NCBI GenBank assembly: GCA_963575745.1 | Contig: CAUYUJ010017638.1 | Coordinates: forward strand, 170,001-234,000 | Length of the DNA: 64,000 nt | Direction of reading: 5' to 3' | From: Prorocentrum cordatum | Taxonomy: Eukaryota; Sar; Dinophyceae; Prorocentrales; Prorocentraceae | In this document: in pieces, positions 62,571 to 64,000 of the stretch | How positions within the stretch are numbered: the stretch's first letter is position 1 | Layout: every line of letters starts with the position of its first letter | Position numbers and translations under genes: made by a program | The notes under the pieces: generated by a model | Told to the model about the DNA's origin: nothing | Databases searched by the model: none | Seen by the model: the letters and a program-made list of their open reading frames with translations, nothing else

Positions 62571-62793
62571 AGGAGGTGGGATCCTCACGGAATGGGGAGG
62601 AGGGGAGTGGAGATCTCGGTGGAGGATGAGGAGGTTAGGGGGAGGAGGAGGTTAGGGGTGAGAGAGTCGAAGGGGGAAAGGAGGAAGTAGATGAGGATGA
62701 TGAGGAGGTCGAGGACAACAGAAATATTATTATGAGGACGAGGATGAAGAGGAGGAGGAGGGGAAGACATATAAGCAAGAGCGCGTGCTATAG

Positions 62794-62922
62794 ATGTGGG
62801 GGAGGACGACAAGAACCCGTGCTTGGTCGCATTCATGCCGAGCATCTCTGCGAGCGTGAGCGAGCTCAAGAAGTGCGTGGATAGCCTGACAAAGAAGATC
62901 CAGGGCAAGTCTATGTCTTAGC
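62794..62922 (+). CDS. Candidate exon, possible gene end
   Basis: Reads VGEDDKNPCLVAFMPSISAS, VSELKKCVDSLTKKIQGKSM-S and stop (TAG at 62920-62922). Acceptor GCTATAG|ATGTGG. Either this is a terminal exon, or the GC donor at CAGG|GCAAGT removes the stop. Amphipathic helix at the end; function unknown. Confidence 0.45.
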
Positions 62923-63085
62923 ATTCGGCGAAGAGAGTACGGGGAGGAGGGCGGGGCACTGCAGCGGAAGGAGAGGGAGGAGGACGAGGATCGGATGAGA
63001 GGGAGGATGACGAGGATCGGATGAGAGGATCGGGGGAGAGGGAAGCGAAGCCTGCGCGCTTGATCCCGTCCCAAGGTCGACGACC

Positions 63086-63165
63086 ATGGATTTGAAGGAT
63101 GCCAAGGAGAAGATCGCCGAGGCTGCGCGCAGCGCCAGGGGGGATGCTGTGTCAAGCAAGAGCGA
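63086..63165 (+). CDS. Candidate exon, unknown gene
   Basis: Reads MDLKDAKEKIAEAARSARGD then AVSSK, GC3-rich, after CGTCCCAAG|GTCGACGACC. It may start a new gene or continue the previous one. A GA-rich intron follows. Confidence 0.4.
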
Positions 63166-63446
63166 GAGGGAGAGGGAAGAGGAGAGGGGGGAGGGGGAGG
63201 GGAGACCAGGAGAGAAGGGGGAGGAGCAGAGCAGGAGAGAGGGAGGGAGGGGGGAAGACGATGTCGAGTATCGCCGGACCTCAAGGGCCGTGAAAGCCAT
63301 AGTTTGTTCCAGCGAGTTCGGCCTCTGGAGGCCGTCTGCGGGCCTCTGGGCCGCCAAGATCCGAAGCGACTCGGGCTGGACAAACCGATCCGCACCATCA
63401 ATTCTCGATCTCCTGGTCCCCCCCTCGAGCCAATCCCCGACCCCTG

Positions 63447-63537
63447 AGGCAAAGCGTGTCTATGATGGGATATCCCCTGTCATGGAGTCGTTCATGAAGG
63501 CGCAAGAAGCTCTGAAGAAAAAGACAAAGAAGTCGTA
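63447..63537 (+). CDS. Candidate terminal exon
   Basis: Reads AKRVYDGISPVMESFMKAQE then ALKKKTKKS and stop TAG at 63535-63537. The acceptor could be CCCTGAG|GCAAAG. Helical, Lys-rich C-terminus. Function unknown. Downstream (63540-64000) only GGA repeats and unremarkable sequence are seen. Confidence 0.45.
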
Positions 63538-64000
63538 GTGCCACACACCGCTGGGGGCGGGAGCATGCTGAGAGCAGGGTGTGGTACACAGCGAAGAAGA
63601 GGAGGATTATGGGGAGGAGGAGGAGGAGGAGGAGGATGGGGGGGAGGAGGAGGATGGGGGAGGAGGAAGATAGTTTGAGCAAGTGTTGGACTTCTTCAGG
63701 TGCGTTCTTTGGTCAGGTTTCGCATGCTGCTCAGCGTTTTTCGGTTTCGATTTCAGTTGTGCGAGTGTGCACGGTAAGGGTGCATAGCAGAGGGGGCTAC
63801 GGCGCCGCGCCCGCTGCGCGGCGCACGACCGACGACGACGCACCCAGGGGATCGCACTGCGGCAAGATGAAAAGGCATGCAGCGACGTCGGAGCGCCTCG
63901 GTGGAGGATTCGAGCGCGGTGCCAGGGGGTAATTAATCATTGGGGACGTGGGAGGCGGGGGGGAGGGTGGGGAAGAGGAAGCGCAGCAGCATGAACAGCA

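Overview
The window reads as nuclear DNA of a dinoflagellate, probably a large core-dinoflagellate genome (Prorocentrum, Polarella or a Symbiodiniaceae-like lineage; the species cannot be fixed from the sequence). Reasons: very high GC with coding stretches that end almost every codon in G or C; small exons scattered in long repeat-filled introns with GA-AG, GC-AG and GT-AG style borders; three relics of the dinoflagellate trans-spliced leader (SL, ...GTAGCCATTTTGGCTCAAG) embedded in the DNA; a block of degenerate TTTAGGG telomere-like repeats; and long GC-rich retroelement reading frames. There is one 100-bp assembly gap (15602-15701). No bacterial-type operon, rRNA, tRNA or CRISPR was recognised.

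Layout. 1-12 kb: two exons of a DEAD-box RNA helicase (1288-1365 and 11630-11727) separated by a putative 10.3-kb GA-AG intron that holds a MITE-like element, a decayed LINE endonuclease and several satellites. 12-24 kb: mostly repeats (hairpin minisatellite, GGCCTCTTGGG arrays, a second MITE, a dispersed palindrome family), with one possible minus-strand exon near 18.3 kb. 24.9-27.3 kb: the best-preserved object, a processed, SL-bearing retrogene for a secreted PAN/VWD-like repeat protein, with a 5' SL remnant, no intron, a poly(A) tail and a 21-bp target-site duplication. It is inserted in the terminal inverted repeat of an AT-rich foldback element, which itself sits in a CCAAGA-type array. 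27-35 kb: tandem repeats (88 bp, 68 bp, 101 bp satellite, G/C-tract arrays, CAT and CCT microsatellites). 35.2 kb: an actin C-terminal pseudogene attached to one hairpin-repeat unit, then an eight-unit array of that repeat to 37.4 kb.

37.9-47.3 kb: a 9.4-kb retroelement, preceded by SL-like sequence. In order it has a Cys-rich protein with membrane segments, an unrecognised region, a gag-like region with a CCCH zinc finger, a cytosine-methyltransferase-like domain, a reverse transcriptase with LMDD, and an RNase H with all four acidic residues. It is broken by at least five frame changes, and no integrase was seen. 47.6-48.4 kb: a tandem array of stacked perfect palindromes. 48.5 kb: a doubled SL relic in front of a 33-codon ORF.

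49-64 kb: low-complexity introns with a series of short GC3-rich exons on the plus strand (51.2-54.8 kb and 55.0-63.5 kb). They probably belong to two or more multi-exon genes of unknown function, interleaved with minisatellites, a 385-bp segmental duplication, telomere-like DNA and a dispersed SINE/MITE-like palindrome family. Together the window is a record of mRNA recycling: trans-spliced transcripts (a host gene and probably a retroelement) have been reverse-transcribed and re-inserted, most likely by machinery of the LINE or RT kind also seen here.
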